Origin: Homoserinibacter sp. YIM 151385
GTDB lineage: Bacteria > Actinomycetota > Actinomycetes > Actinomycetales > Microbacteriaceae
DNA: 64,000 nt
Direction of reading: 5' to 3'
Assembly: GCF_027912415.1 (NCBI RefSeq)
Contig: NZ_CP115175.1
Coordinates: 1,674,001 to 1,738,000, forward strand
In this document: positions 1 to 7,412 of the stretch, piece after piece
How positions within the stretch are numbered: the first letter of the stretch is position 1
Layout: the number at the start of each line of letters is the position of its first letter
The notes under the pieces: model-generated
What the model was told of the DNA's origin: nothing
Database searches by the model: none
The model's input: the letters and a program-made list of their open reading frames with translations, nothing else
Program-made: the position numbers and the translations under genes

Positions 1-61
1 GCGCGCCATTGACGCCGCCCGCCCGGATGCGAGCCCGGGCGCCTCAACCCGGCATCCTGCT

Positions 62-628
62 TCAACGCCTGAGCAGGCTCAGCACGTCGCTGACGAGGTC
101 GGCAGCGTCGGCGCGCCCTTTGCCGTCTGCGGCGAGGTGCCCTGCGGTCTGGAGCTCGGCGGCTCCGCGCACCATCGCGCGCAGCAGCGCGGAGACCCGC
201 TCCGGCTCGCCGGGGGCGATGGCGCCACTCGCCTGCGCGTCGGCGACCGTGCGGGCCATGAGGGCGGAGGACTCGAGCGCGACGCCGTCGAGCACCTCGG
301 TCGACTCCCACCGACCGTAGATCAACCGGTACCGCTCGGGATACGCGACGGCGCGGGCGACCTGCTCGGCGCACGAGCGTTCGAGCGCGTCGACGGGCGG
401 AGCGCCGGCATCGAGGTCGCGTGCGAGCGCCTGGTGGAGGTGCGTGAGCTCGAGCGCCGCGAGCTCGGCCAGCAGGAGCTCCTTGCTGTCGAAGTGCTTG
501 TAGGGGGCGTTGTGCGAGACGCCGCTGCGCCGGCCGACCTCGCGCAGCGTCACCGCCGCGGGCCCGCCCTCGTCGAGGAGCTCCTGTGCGGCATGCAGCA
601 GTCTGCCGCGGGTGTCGACGGGGCTCAT
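62..628 (-). CDS. TetR-family transcriptional repressor
   Basis: 188-residue TetR-type regulator. The N-terminal helix-turn-helix lies at about residues 10-56 (TLREVGRRSGVSHNAPYKHF), followed by the usual variable ligand-binding helical domain. The ATG start has a good ribosome site (GGAGAAGGCC) just upstream. It is divergently transcribed from a short-chain dehydrogenase, and the shared 98-bp gap carries two perfect palindromes that are very likely its operators, so it probably represses the dehydrogenase and itself. The inducer is unknown. The family and DNA-binding role are sure; the target is inferred from context. Confidence 0.92.
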   Translation of the reverse strand: MSPVDTRGRLLHAAQELLDEGGPAAVTLREVGRRSGVSHNAPYKHFDSKELLLAELAALELTHLHQALARDLDAGAPPVDALERSCAEQVARAVAYPERYRLIYGRWESTEVLDGVALESSALMARTVADAQASGAIAPGEPERVSALLRAMVRGAAELQTAGHLAADGKGRADAADLVSDVLSLLRR

Positions 629-647
629 GGCCTTCTCCGCTCACGTG

Positions 648-662
648 GTTGACAAGGTCAAC
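648..662. promoter_or_regulatory. Palindromic operator O1
   Basis: Perfect inverted repeat GTTGAC-AAG-GTCAAC in the gap between the TetR and SDR genes. It overlaps a TTGACA -35 box, so binding would block transcription of the SDR gene. A second copy lies 37 bp away, centre to centre. Confidence 0.8.
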
Positions 663-676
663 TTCGATGATACAGT
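649..676 (+). promoter_or_regulatory. Promoter of the SDR gene
   Basis: TTGACA (649-654) and TACAGT (671-676) separated by 16 nt, followed by the downstream operator and an AAGGAG ribosome site (714-719) 7 nt before the ATG. Both operators overlap this promoter or its predicted start site. Confidence 0.55.
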
Positions 677-683
677 TCTCGTC

Positions 684-700
684 GGTTGACGACGTCAACC
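684..700. promoter_or_regulatory. Palindromic operator O2
   Basis: Perfect inverted repeat GGTTGAC-GAC-GTCAACC sharing the GTTGAC/GTCAAC arms and 3-nt spacer of O1. It falls at the expected transcription start of the SDR gene. Confidence 0.8.
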
Positions 701-726
701 AGCCCGAACGAATAAGGAGCTTCACC

Positions 727-1596
727 ATGAAGGCACTCATCACCGGCGCGACCAGCGGCATCGGCGAGGCGCTCGCGCAGCGCTTCGCCGCCGACGGCCA
801 CGACGTCGTCCTGGTCGGCCGCAGCGCGGACCGCCTCGCCGCGACCGCGGCGAAGCTGCAGCGCATCGCCCCGACCGTGCAGATCACGACCGAGCAGGCC
901 GATCTCGGCGACCTCGAGCAGGTTCGCGCACTCGCCGACCGCCTGGTCACCCAGGGCGCCCTCGACGTCGTCATCAGCAACGCCGCCCTCATCGCGCCCG
1001 TCGACCAGCGCGACGCGGCCGGCGTGCCGCTGACCATCGCGGTGAACTACGTCGCGCCCTACCTCCTGCTGCGCCGCCTCGTCGAGGTCTTCCCGCAGCA
1101 CGCCGCCCGCTACGTCATCCTCGGTGCCGAGCCCGCCGGGTCGGCGAACCTCGTGGTCGATGTCGACGACCTCACCTACCGGGGCGTCGACCTGCTCTTC
1201 CCGGACGACGACCTGCGCGCCTTCGCCCTCTACGGGCACAGCAAGAACATGGACGTCATGCTCGCCGCCGGCCTCGCCGAGCGCCTCGCCGGCACCGCCA
1301 TCACCGTCAACGGCGCCCACCCCGGCATCATCGGCGGCACCGGCATCATGGGCGGCATCGACGGACTCGCCGAGAAGGCCCTCGCGATGTTCGGCGCGAC
1401 GGAGCACGACGTCCCGCTCCCCGAGGATGGCGCCGACACGCCCTACTGGGTCGCCACCGCCCCAGATCTCGAGGGCGTCACCGGCCGCTACTTCGCGAAC
1501 CGCGAGGAGGTCGAGACCGCTCCGCACACCACCGCCCCGGAGCGCCTCGCCCGCCTCTGGACCACCACCGCCCAGCACGTCGGCCTCCCCGCCTGA
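727..1596 (+). CDS. Short-chain dehydrogenase/reductase (SDR)
   Basis: 289-residue classical SDR oxidoreductase. It shows the cofactor motif TGATSGIG at residues 7-14, an NAA segment (SNAALIA) and the active-site YxxxK as YGHSK. The length is slightly above the common 250. The start is the ATG preceded by AAGGAG with 7-nt spacing; an upstream in-frame start exists but lies beyond the operators. It is divergent from the TetR gene and probably controlled by it. The substrate cannot be told from sequence; a role in detoxifying or modifying a small carbonyl compound that induces the TetR is a guess. Confidence 0.9.
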   Translation: MKALITGATSGIGEALAQRFAADGHDVVLVGRSADRLAATAAKLQRIAPTVQITTEQADLGDLEQVRALADRLVTQGALDVVISNAALIAPVDQRDAAGVPLTIAVNYVAPYLLLRRLVEVFPQHAARYVILGAEPAGSANLVVDVDDLTYRGVDLLFPDDDLRAFALYGHSKNMDVMLAAGLAERLAGTAITVNGAHPGIIGGTGIMGGIDGLAEKALAMFGATEHDVPLPEDGADTPYWVATAPDLEGVTGRYFANREEVETAPHTTAPERLARLWTTTAQHVGLPA

Positions 1597-1767
1597 CACG
1601 CGCGCCGGGTGCGCTCGAGCGCAGCTCCGCCGAAGGAGCCGTCGATCAACCGCGGATCGCTGGGCCATCGATCCGGCCGCGCGAGCGAGAGCTTCGTCTC
1701 CCGCCCGCACGGCCGGATCGTCGGCATCGGCGGCGCCGCTCCGGACCGCGCGCGCCGCCGGACGGCG

Positions 1768-2211
1768 TCAGTCGTTCTCGGGGTCGGCCTGCGGTCCCTG
1801 ATCCCAGGCGTAGTAGGTGTCGTCGACCTGGAATGCGATCCAGCGTCCGCAGTCCCAGCCGTCGGCAGGCACGTCCGGCCACCAGTCGGTCCTCAGCACG
1901 GTCTCGCCCGAGATGGGTCCCTTCGCGCAGTAGCCCGCGGTGATGCCGTCCTCGCTCGACCAACGCAGGTTCGCTCCGACTCGTTGATAGTCGACGTGGA
2001 GCGACACGTCGGTCGCATCGCCGCTCAGGAAGCGCGGGATGCGCCATGCCTCCTCGGACGCGCGAGCCTCGTCCGCCGATGCGAAGTCGAACTGAGGGGT
2101 GCCCTGCAGCCCTTCTTGCTCGAAGAGCGAACAGCCCGCGAGGGATGCGATCGCGGCCGCGGCCGTGGCGGCGGCGATACTGCCGCGAAGAATTCGTGTT
2201 CGTGTGGTCAT
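1768..2211 (-). CDS. Small lipoprotein of unknown function
   Basis: 147-residue protein starting MTTRTRILRG with a typical lipoprotein signal: basic N-terminus, alanine-rich hydrophobic stretch and lipobox LAGC at about residues 25-28. The mature part is short, tryptophan- and aspartate-rich, with two later cysteines (GYCAKG, DCGRW) that could form a disulfide. A longer reading is open upstream, but only the internal ATG gives a signal sequence. No family recognised. It is probably anchored on the outer face of the membrane. Confidence 0.7.
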   Translation of the reverse strand: MTTRTRILRGSIAAATAAAAIASLAGCSLFEQEGLQGTPQFDFASADEARASEEAWRIPRFLSGDATDVSLHVDYQRVGANLRWSSEDGITAGYCAKGPISGETVLRTDWWPDVPADGWDCGRWIAFQVDDTYYAWDQGPQADPEND

Positions 2212-2394
2212 ACATCGATGGTCGGGAGCGGTCGCGTCGGTTTCGACATGCTCGGGGATGACCTGCATCGTCCGCTCGGGTGAACGGCGTTCAGCCGGTC
2301 GGATCGTCAGCCGCGGCGGGACCGACGGCCGCACGCCGCCTCCGTATCCGGCAGATCCGCGCATCGGGCAGGACGCAGACTTCCTCGCGCCCGA

Positions 2395-3024
2395 TCACGG
2401 CGCGGCACCCCGCACGAACTGGTCGACGGCGGTCTCGACGAGCGCGTCCAGACGCCCGAGGTCGACGAGCCCCGTATTGACGAGCGTCACGAGCCCGTTG
2501 ATCGTGGCGTACAGGACGAGGCCGATCTCCTCGACCGGACCGGCTCGCAGCCTCCCCGTCGCCTGACCCTCCCGGATCAGATCGACGAGCGGCGCGAACG
2601 CCTCGTTCGCGGCGTGCTCGACCGCCGGATGCTGCGGCCGGTGCTTCGCGGCGTTCATCAGCGCGAGGAGCTCCGGGTCGTCGGTCGCGAAGCGGGCGAA
2701 GGCCGCCGTCGCGCCCGCGACCTGTGCCGAGAACGATGTCGCGTCGCCGCCGATCGACGCGCGGATCGACGTTCCGAGACGACGGAACCCCCGCTCCGCG
2801 AGCGCATCGAGCAGATCGCGCTTGTCCGAGAAGTGCCGGCGGGGTGCGCCATGACTCACGCCCGCTTCACGCGCGAGATCACGCAGCGAGAGCTGCTCGA
2901 CGCCGCCGCTGCGCAGACTGAGTTCGGCAGCATCGAGCAGTGCCACGCGCAGGCCGCCGTGGTGATACGGGCGCCGCTGCGACTGATCGCTCACGAGATC
3001 GAGGCTACCGGCAGCTGTAGGCAT
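2395..3024 (-). CDS. TetR-family transcriptional repressor
   Basis: TetR-type regulator of 209 residues from the chosen ATG. The helix-turn-helix segment (LSLRDLAREAGVSHGAPRRH) is clear and the C-terminal part resembles the WHG-type ligand domain. Possible starts are 3024 (MPTAAG), 3033 (MLSMPT) or further upstream. A near-perfect inverted repeat overlaps the 3033 start and abuts 3024, suggesting autoregulation. It is divergent from the SDR remnant and SDR gene that follow, which it probably controls. Confidence 0.88.
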   Translation of the reverse strand: MPTAAGSLDLVSDQSQRRPYHHGGLRVALLDAAELSLRSGGVEQLSLRDLAREAGVSHGAPRRHFSDKRDLLDALAERGFRRLGTSIRASIGGDATSFSAQVAGATAAFARFATDDPELLALMNAAKHRPQHPAVEHAANEAFAPLVDLIREGQATGRLRAGPVEEIGLVLYATINGLVTLVNTGLVDLGRLDALVETAVDQFVRGAAP

Positions 3025-3043
3025 TGACAACATGGTGTTGACA
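3025..3043. promoter_or_regulatory. Probable TetR operator
   Basis: Inverted repeat TGACAACA-tgg-TGTTGACA with one mismatched pair, lying exactly between the TetR start and the divergent SDR region. On the plus strand a TACATT -10 box (3049-3054) ends 7 nt before the ATG at 3061, so the plus-strand transcript may be leaderless and repressible from this site. Confidence 0.6.
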
Positions 3044-3060
3044 GTGGCTACATTGTGCTC

Positions 3061-3318
3061 ATGTCCGCTTTCGGAGTCAATCACCTGAGCCACTTCGCGC
3101 TCACCAACCTGCTGCTGCGACGGATCCGCGACCGCGTGTTCACCGTCGGCTCACTCGGACATCTCATCGGCAGGATCGACTTCGCCGACCTCGACTGGAC
3201 GAGCCGCGCGTACCGCCCGTACGGCGCCTATGTGCAGTCGAAGCTCGCGAATCACCTGTTCGCGTACGAGCTGCATCGCCGACTCGTCAGCATCAGCTCC
3301 ACGGTGACGCAACGGTGA
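3061..3318 (+). pseudogene. Truncated SDR remnant
   Basis: An 85-residue open frame corresponding only to the middle of an SDR of the retinol-dehydrogenase-like type: an N(H)LSHFALT segment, a TVGSLGH serine strand and the YxxxK active site (YGAYVQSK). The N-terminal Rossmann TGxxxGxG motif and the C-terminal substrate region are both missing, and the frame ends with a few unrelated residues (STVTQR). It overlaps the next SDR start by 4 nt. It looks like a deletion remnant still sitting behind a promoter. It could be expressed but cannot be a normal SDR. Confidence 0.65.
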
Positions 3319-4175
3319 CGCGGCCGATGAACGAGCTGATCCTCGTCTCCGGCGCGTCGACCGGGATCGGAGCAGCCACAGCGCGTGCGCTGGCGACGCG
3401 CGGGTTCCATGTCCTCGCGGGCGTCAGGCGCGATGACGACGCCGAGGCCATCAGCGCCGAAGGCATCGAGCCGATCAGACTGGACGTCACGGACCCCGCC
3501 GACGTCGCGGCACTTCGCGCGCGCGTCGACGCCGATCCGCACAGCAGGCCGCTGCGAGCGATCATCAACAACGCGGCGATCGAGATCAATGCGCCTGTCG
3601 AGGTGCTCCCGCTCGAGATCTGGCGACGACAGTTCGAGGTCAACCTGTTCGGACACATCGCTGTGACCCAGAGCCTGCTGCCCGCTCTGCGGAAGAGCCG
3701 AGGTCGGATCGTCAACATCAGCTCGGTCGGAGCCCAGATCGCCCTGCCCATCTACGGCGCCTACGCGGGAACCAAAGCCGCATTCGAGGCGGCCAGCGAT
3801 GCGTTACGCCGCGAAGTCGCCGCACAGGGCATCGAGGTCGTGATCGTCCGATCCGGAGGAGTGCGGACCCCGATGGCGGCAGAGAGCGGCCCGCTCTCCC
3901 TCAGACTCGCCGAGCAGATGAGCGCCGAGCACTCTCACCTCTACGGCGACCTGATCAGCGCGACCGTGGCCTTCCAGGCCAGGTTCCTCGACCGCGCGAT
4001 CACTGCCGAGCGCGCCGCCCGTCGGATCGCGCAGGTCGCCATCGCGAAGCGACCGCGCACCACCTACACGCTCGGCCCGGATGCGGCGCTCACCCTGCCG
4101 TTGAACCGCCTCCTCCCGACCCGCCTCATGGATCGAATCCTTACTCCCCGGAACCCGAAGGGCCCCACACCATGA
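3315..4175 (+). CDS. Short-chain dehydrogenase/reductase (SDR)
   Basis: 286-residue SDR with cofactor motif SGASTGIG, NNAAIE, the catalytic serine strand (NISSVGA) and YxxxK as YAGTK. The start is GTG at 3315, overlapping the stop of the SDR remnant (GTGA), or ATG at 3327. Its stop overlaps the next ATG (ATGA), so it is translated together with the SnoaL-like gene. Likely an NAD(P)-dependent oxidoreductase; the substrate is unknown. Probably regulated by the divergent TetR. Confidence 0.9.
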   Translation: MTRPMNELILVSGASTGIGAATARALATRGFHVLAGVRRDDDAEAISAEGIEPIRLDVTDPADVAALRARVDADPHSRPLRAIINNAAIEINAPVEVLPLEIWRRQFEVNLFGHIAVTQSLLPALRKSRGRIVNISSVGAQIALPIYGAYAGTKAAFEAASDALRREVAAQGIEVVIVRSGGVRTPMAAESGPLSLRLAEQMSAEHSHLYGDLISATVAFQARFLDRAITAERAARRIAQVAIAKRPRTTYTLGPDAALTLPLNRLLPTRLMDRILTPRNPKGPTP

Positions 4176-4657
4176 CCACCGACACCGACCGCGCCGAGAT
4201 CATCGAGCTCTTCGGTCGCTACGCCGATATCGCCGATCTGAAGGACTTCGACGAGCTGCCTCCGCTCGTCCACACCGACCCCTTCACCATGGACTTCGAA
4301 TCCGTCACCGGCATGCCGCCACAGCAGACGACGCTCGCCGACTACGTGACGGCCCTCAGCGGCGCGTTCGCACCGTTCGACGCCACCCACCACGCCATCA
4401 CCGGACACGTGGTCGAGGTCACGGGAGACCGTGCGACCGCCCACGCCCAGGTGCGGGCCGAACACTGGGTGCCGCGGGAGCTCGCGGAGGGCGGGCCGAA
4501 CCGGTGGCTCGTCGTCGGGCACTACGACAACGACGTCGTCCGGACAGCGCACGGGTGGCGATTCAGCACAGTCAGACTCGCCGCCGCATTCCAGGAGAAC
4601 GCGCATCTCATCGAGCGAATCCACACCGACCCGAGAGGCGGAGACAGGAACGTGTGA
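4172..4657 (+). CDS. SnoaL-like / NTF2-fold protein
   Basis: 161-residue small protein with the SnoaL-like alpha+beta barrel pattern: an N-terminal helix (IIELFGRYADIAD), a FTMDF strand, a THHAITGHVVEV strand and a closing GWRFSTVRLA strand. Members are polyketide-cyclase-like or isomerase-like enzymes or small-ligand binders. ATGA overlap with the upstream SDR indicates a two-gene operon in which both may act on the same compound. The exact reaction is not predictable. Confidence 0.75.
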   Translation: MTTDTDRAEIIELFGRYADIADLKDFDELPPLVHTDPFTMDFESVTGMPPQQTTLADYVTALSGAFAPFDATHHAITGHVVEVTGDRATAHAQVRAEHWVPRELAEGGPNRWLVVGHYDNDVVRTAHGWRFSTVRLAAAFQENAHLIERIHTDPRGGDRNV

Positions 4658-5085
4658 CAGGCCAGAGCGAATGACGTGGCGGAGACTATCGGCGCTCAGT
4701 TATCGGGTGTTGGAGACCCGTTCGCCGTGCCGCCTCGACTCGAGTGCAGATCTCCGTGACTGTCTTCTCCGCTTCCGCGCGGAGCGGCTCGGTGAGCGCA
4801 GTAGCTCGCGTAACAGGACGGGTCGACCTTGACTCGTCTTGGGTCGGGGCCTTCTTCGCCGGCCGCCGGTAGGAATTGAGGGTCGCGTGACGCTCGTGAA
4901 TCGACCATTCGATCTTGCTGCGCCTCACAGCGTCATTCAGCGCCCCCGCCAGCGGCTCCATCGGCGCGATCGCGACGGATGACAACTCCTGCCGGCCGAT
5001 GCGTCCGCCAGAGCGGTGACACCTAGTATCGCGATCGCTCAAGCGGGCGGCCTGCCGAGCCACGCCCGCCAGCCTCAGGGTTCCA
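4658..5085. other. Gene-poor, lower-GC stretch at the island edge
   Basis: About 430 bp without a convincing gene. A minus-strand frame of 125 codons (4686-5063) is open, but no family is recognisable and its composition is not protein-like, so it is not called. The base composition is less GC-rich than the surrounding genes. It marks the left edge of the toxin island and may hold degraded DNA. Confidence 0.4.
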
Positions 5086-5313
5086 CTACAGGCGCGTAAT
5101 CCCGAAGACGATCCCGAATATCCCGAGCGCGACCCCTACGATTCCAACGAAGGCGATCATGCCAGCCGAGGGCGCTCTGAAGAAGCGCGTGGATTCTCTT
5201 GCCTCATACCTGGAGTACAGATTCGCTAGAGGCTTACGCCACCTGATCATCGCTAGCCCGAGCAAACAGGCCGGAACGCCGAAGAACAAGATCGTCATCC
5301 ATACATTGCTCAT
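5086..5313 (-). CDS. Candidate immunity protein of the orphan RHS tip (two-helix membrane protein)
   Basis: 75-residue membrane protein. One hydrophobic helix is at about residues 3-20 and a second, glycine- and isoleucine-rich helix at about 52-73, with a short basic loop between (YSRYEARES). The ATG is preceded by GAGGTG, and the stop codon of the orphan RHS cassette lies inside that ribosome-site sequence 7 nt upstream, so the two are translated together. A small gene directly behind an RHS C-terminal tip is the classic place of an immunity gene. The membrane location suggests that the cognate toxin acts at the membrane. Function is inferred from position only. Confidence 0.6.
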   Translation of the reverse strand: MSNVWMTILFFGVPACLLGLAMIRWRKPLANLYSRYEARESTRFFRAPSAGMIAFVGIVGVALGIFGIVFGITRL

Positions 5314-5320
5314 GAACACC

Positions 5321-6751
5321 TCACAGTGGTACGTCCCACGATCCGCTAAATCCTGCCGAACAGCCCAGTTGGGCCCCGGCCGCCGCCCCGGCCGCAATAT
5401 AGCCAGTCCCCGGTCCGCCCCAACCGGCCTCGATGTTGCCGCCGCCTGTTACCACGGCGCTGCAGCGCCCGAGCACCGCCATGCCGGCTGATCCCCCCAA
5501 GGTTAGTACCGGCCCCACTGAGACACCGACTTCGTTGCCGGCCCCGGCTTGGACTGAAATTCTGAGGGCATCGCTGTTGATGTAAGACACACCCACGCCC
5601 GCACACACGAAGAAACAAGCATCAAAACTCACGCCGACACCCACCTTGTTGACGACGGCCGCACGCACTTCCTTCCGGACAGTCTCAATGAGGTCTTCAA
5701 CCCACTGCGGAAGGCTGAACTTAGGCCGATCCGGCGACGGCGGAGCTGGCCCGAGCGCGATCCCACCTCGTGAGGTGCGCCCTGGTCTAGCCTTCTTCGC
5801 CGCTGCCATCGCCTTGATCGCCGCCAGGGTGCCGATCCCGTCGATCCACATGACCTCACCGCTCAGGTCGAAGCCGTTGATGGGATCGGAGGGGTAGTCG
5901 TAGTTGTTGGTGACGCCGCCTTCGACCGGGTCCACCTCCAGGAACCGCCCGAGCGCCGGCGCGTAGACCCGCGCTCCCATCTGGATGATGTGAATGCTGC
6001 CCTGCCGCTCGGTGAGCTTGCGGTGTGAGCCCACCCACCCGTAGTCCGCATCCGAACCGCCGATCGTGTCGGGTCCGGCATCGTCCGCAGCCGATGTGCC
6101 GATCCGTCCGGTGACCGGGTCGATCGGCTGTCCGAACGGGTCGTATGTCGCACGTGTTCCGGTGCGAGCGCCGGCGTCGTCGGCGGTGAGGATCAGGTCA
6201 CCGTGCAGGTTCGGGTACGCCCACCGCTCGTCCGCACCCGCGGGCAGGGTCACCATCGCCCCGCCGGGCAGCGAGATCGTGCGCTCCAGGACCTGCCCGG
6301 CTTGGTTGAGCGTCGCCCACGCCCCGTCCCCGTCACCGGTGAAGGTGAAGCGGAGCACCTCCGGGTTCTCGCCTGGTGGAGTCATGGTGCGCTCGATGAT
6401 TCGATCGGATGCGTCTCGCAGGTACTCGATCACCGTCCCGTCGTCGAGTTCCGATCGGATGTGCCGGTCGGCGACGTCGTAGACCAGCCGGTGGTCGGCG
6501 AGGCGGGTCGTGTTGCCGTGCGCGTCATAGGTCAGCGACGGCAGCGGGGCCGTCATCGACAGGCTCACGCTGCCGACCGGCGCCGTGTCCGGGTGCGCGC
6601 CCGTCACCTGGGTTCCGGTGAGGCGGTCCACCCAGTCGTGGCAGTAGGTCACGGTTGTCGGGGTGCCGCCGTCGAAGGTGTCCGAGAACGAGGTGCGGTT
6701 GCCGAAGTTTACGGCCGCGGTGTCCTCTGCAAACGCGTTTCGCCCTCGCAT
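5321..6751 (-). CDS. Orphan RHS C-terminal cassette (RHS core plus alternative toxin tip)
   Basis: 476 codons. Residues 17-299 repeat, without a gap, the last 283 residues of the RHS core of the large gene upstream (about 80% identical by hand count), ending in the cleavage-region motif [11 protein letters not shown]. After that point similarity stops. Residues 300-476 form a different tip: a basic linker, an amphipathic segment ([17 protein letters not shown]), then a long glycine/valine/alanine-rich hydrophobic stretch with several cysteines, suggestive of a membrane-inserting domain. The protein lacks a signal sequence and RHS barrel, and no good ribosome site is seen before the ATG at 6751. 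It is best read as a silent, displaced tip that can recombine into the main gene, carried with its own immunity gene. Confidence 0.8.
   Translation of the reverse strand: MRGRNAFAEDTAAVNFGNRTSFSDTFDGGTPTTVTYCHDWVDRLTGTQVTGAHPDTAPVGSVSLSMTAPLPSLTYDAHGNTTRLADHRLVYDVADRHIRSELDDGTVIEYLRDASDRIIERTMTPPGENPEVLRFTFTGDGDGAWATLNQAGQVLERTISLPGGAMVTLPAGADERWAYPNLHGDLILTADDAGARTGTRATYDPFGQPIDPVTGRIGTSAADDAGPDTIGGSDADYGWVGSHRKLTERQGSIHIIQMGARVYAPALGRFLEVDPVEGGVTNNYDYPSDPINGFDLSGEVMWIDGIGTLAAIKAMAAAKKARPGRTSRGGIALGPAPPSPDRPKFSLPQWVEDLIETVRKEVRAAVVNKVGVGVSFDACFFVCAGVGVSYINSDALRISVQAGAGNEVGVSVGPVLTLGGSAGMAVLGRCSAVVTGGGNIEAGWGGPGTGYIAAGAAAGAQLGCSAGFSGSWDVPL
5855..6703 (-). repeat. RHS core duplicate, copy 2 (GC-rich)
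   Basis: 849-bp segment encoding 283 residues colinear with 7917-8765. Protein identity is about 80% and most nucleotide differences are third-position. This copy keeps the high GC of the host; a 60-bp sample gave 77%. It is a stretch in which homologous recombination could swap toxin tips. Confidence 0.85.
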
Positions 6752-6981
6752 GCGGATTCGACATCGCGATCACCGGTGGTCACTGGACCGGACATAACGA
6801 GGATTATCGGACATCTGAGAATCGCGATAATGGCTGGACCGCCTTTTGGCAATGCGATAGCTCACAACCCCCGAGCCCAAGGGTGCGGTCCTGCAAGCGC
6901 CTGGTTGAGCGAGGCTTCAGCTGATCGAGGTCCCGCAACGCACCTCGGCTGATCGCGCACTATAACTGCCTTCAGTCCGCG
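6752..6981. other. Junction between the two toxin cassettes
   Basis: 230 bp between the candidate lipoprotein immunity gene and the orphan cassette, of lower GC. It holds a direct repeat CGGACAT (6789-6795 and 6808-6814) and an inverted repeat ATTATCG ... CGATAAT (6803-6809 and 6825-6831). These could be an old insertion-sequence end or a recombination site, but no transposase or integrase is nearby. The orphan homology begins just inside the neighbouring frame at 6703. Confidence 0.35.
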
Positions 6982-7407
6982 TCAGTCATCATCGGCCGCG
7001 GAGACCTTTTCGAATTTAGTGATGGTGGCTGTAAGCCTCGACAACGCTTCGCTACCGGTCTCGGCGTTGTCGCGTTCGACGATGCACACCCATTTGAACG
7101 TCTCGTCGCCTCCCGTCACCGCCTCCGTCCCGCCGGTTTCGAGCTTGCCCTCAAGTCGGTACCGATAGGGGCCGGAGCCGTCCTCCGGTGTGCTTTCCTG
7201 GATGGGGTCAGAGATATCGGAGAGCTGGGTTCTCTGGGGCGCGCGATCAGAGGGCCGCAGCGATCCGTCAGCGGCTGCCCATGCGCAGGCGCGAGCGAAG
7301 CCGTCTTGAGATCCTGAGTACTCGACCTCGATGTCATCCGACTCCGTGTAGCTCGAGCAGCCAGCCAGAAGACCCGCCGACGCAGCGGCCGCCAGTGCCA
7401 CTCGCAT
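6982..7407 (-). CDS. Candidate immunity lipoprotein of the main RHS toxin
   Basis: 141-residue lipoprotein. Its signal sequence ends in lipobox LLAGC at about residues 14-18, and the mature domain carries cysteines at ARACAW and KWVCIV. The start is ATG at 7407, or GTG at 7416 that overlaps the toxin stop codon; either way it is directly coupled to the RHS gene. A surface-anchored protein translated immediately after an RHS tip is best explained as immunity against a toxin arriving from outside or exported by the cell itself. No family recognised. GC content is lower than in the host genes. Confidence 0.6.
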   Translation of the reverse strand: MRVALAAAASAGLLAGCSSYTESDDIEVEYSGSQDGFARACAWAAADGSLRPSDRAPQRTQLSDISDPIQESTPEDGSGPYRYRLEGKLETGGTEAVTGGDETFKWVCIVERDNAETGSEALSRLTATITKFEKVSAADDD

Positions 7408-7412
7408 CGATC

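Noticed and set aside
4686-5063. 125-codon minus-strand frame between the SnoaL-like gene and the toxin island
   Set aside because: No family, no clear ribosome site and composition not protein-like; kept only as a gene-poor region.
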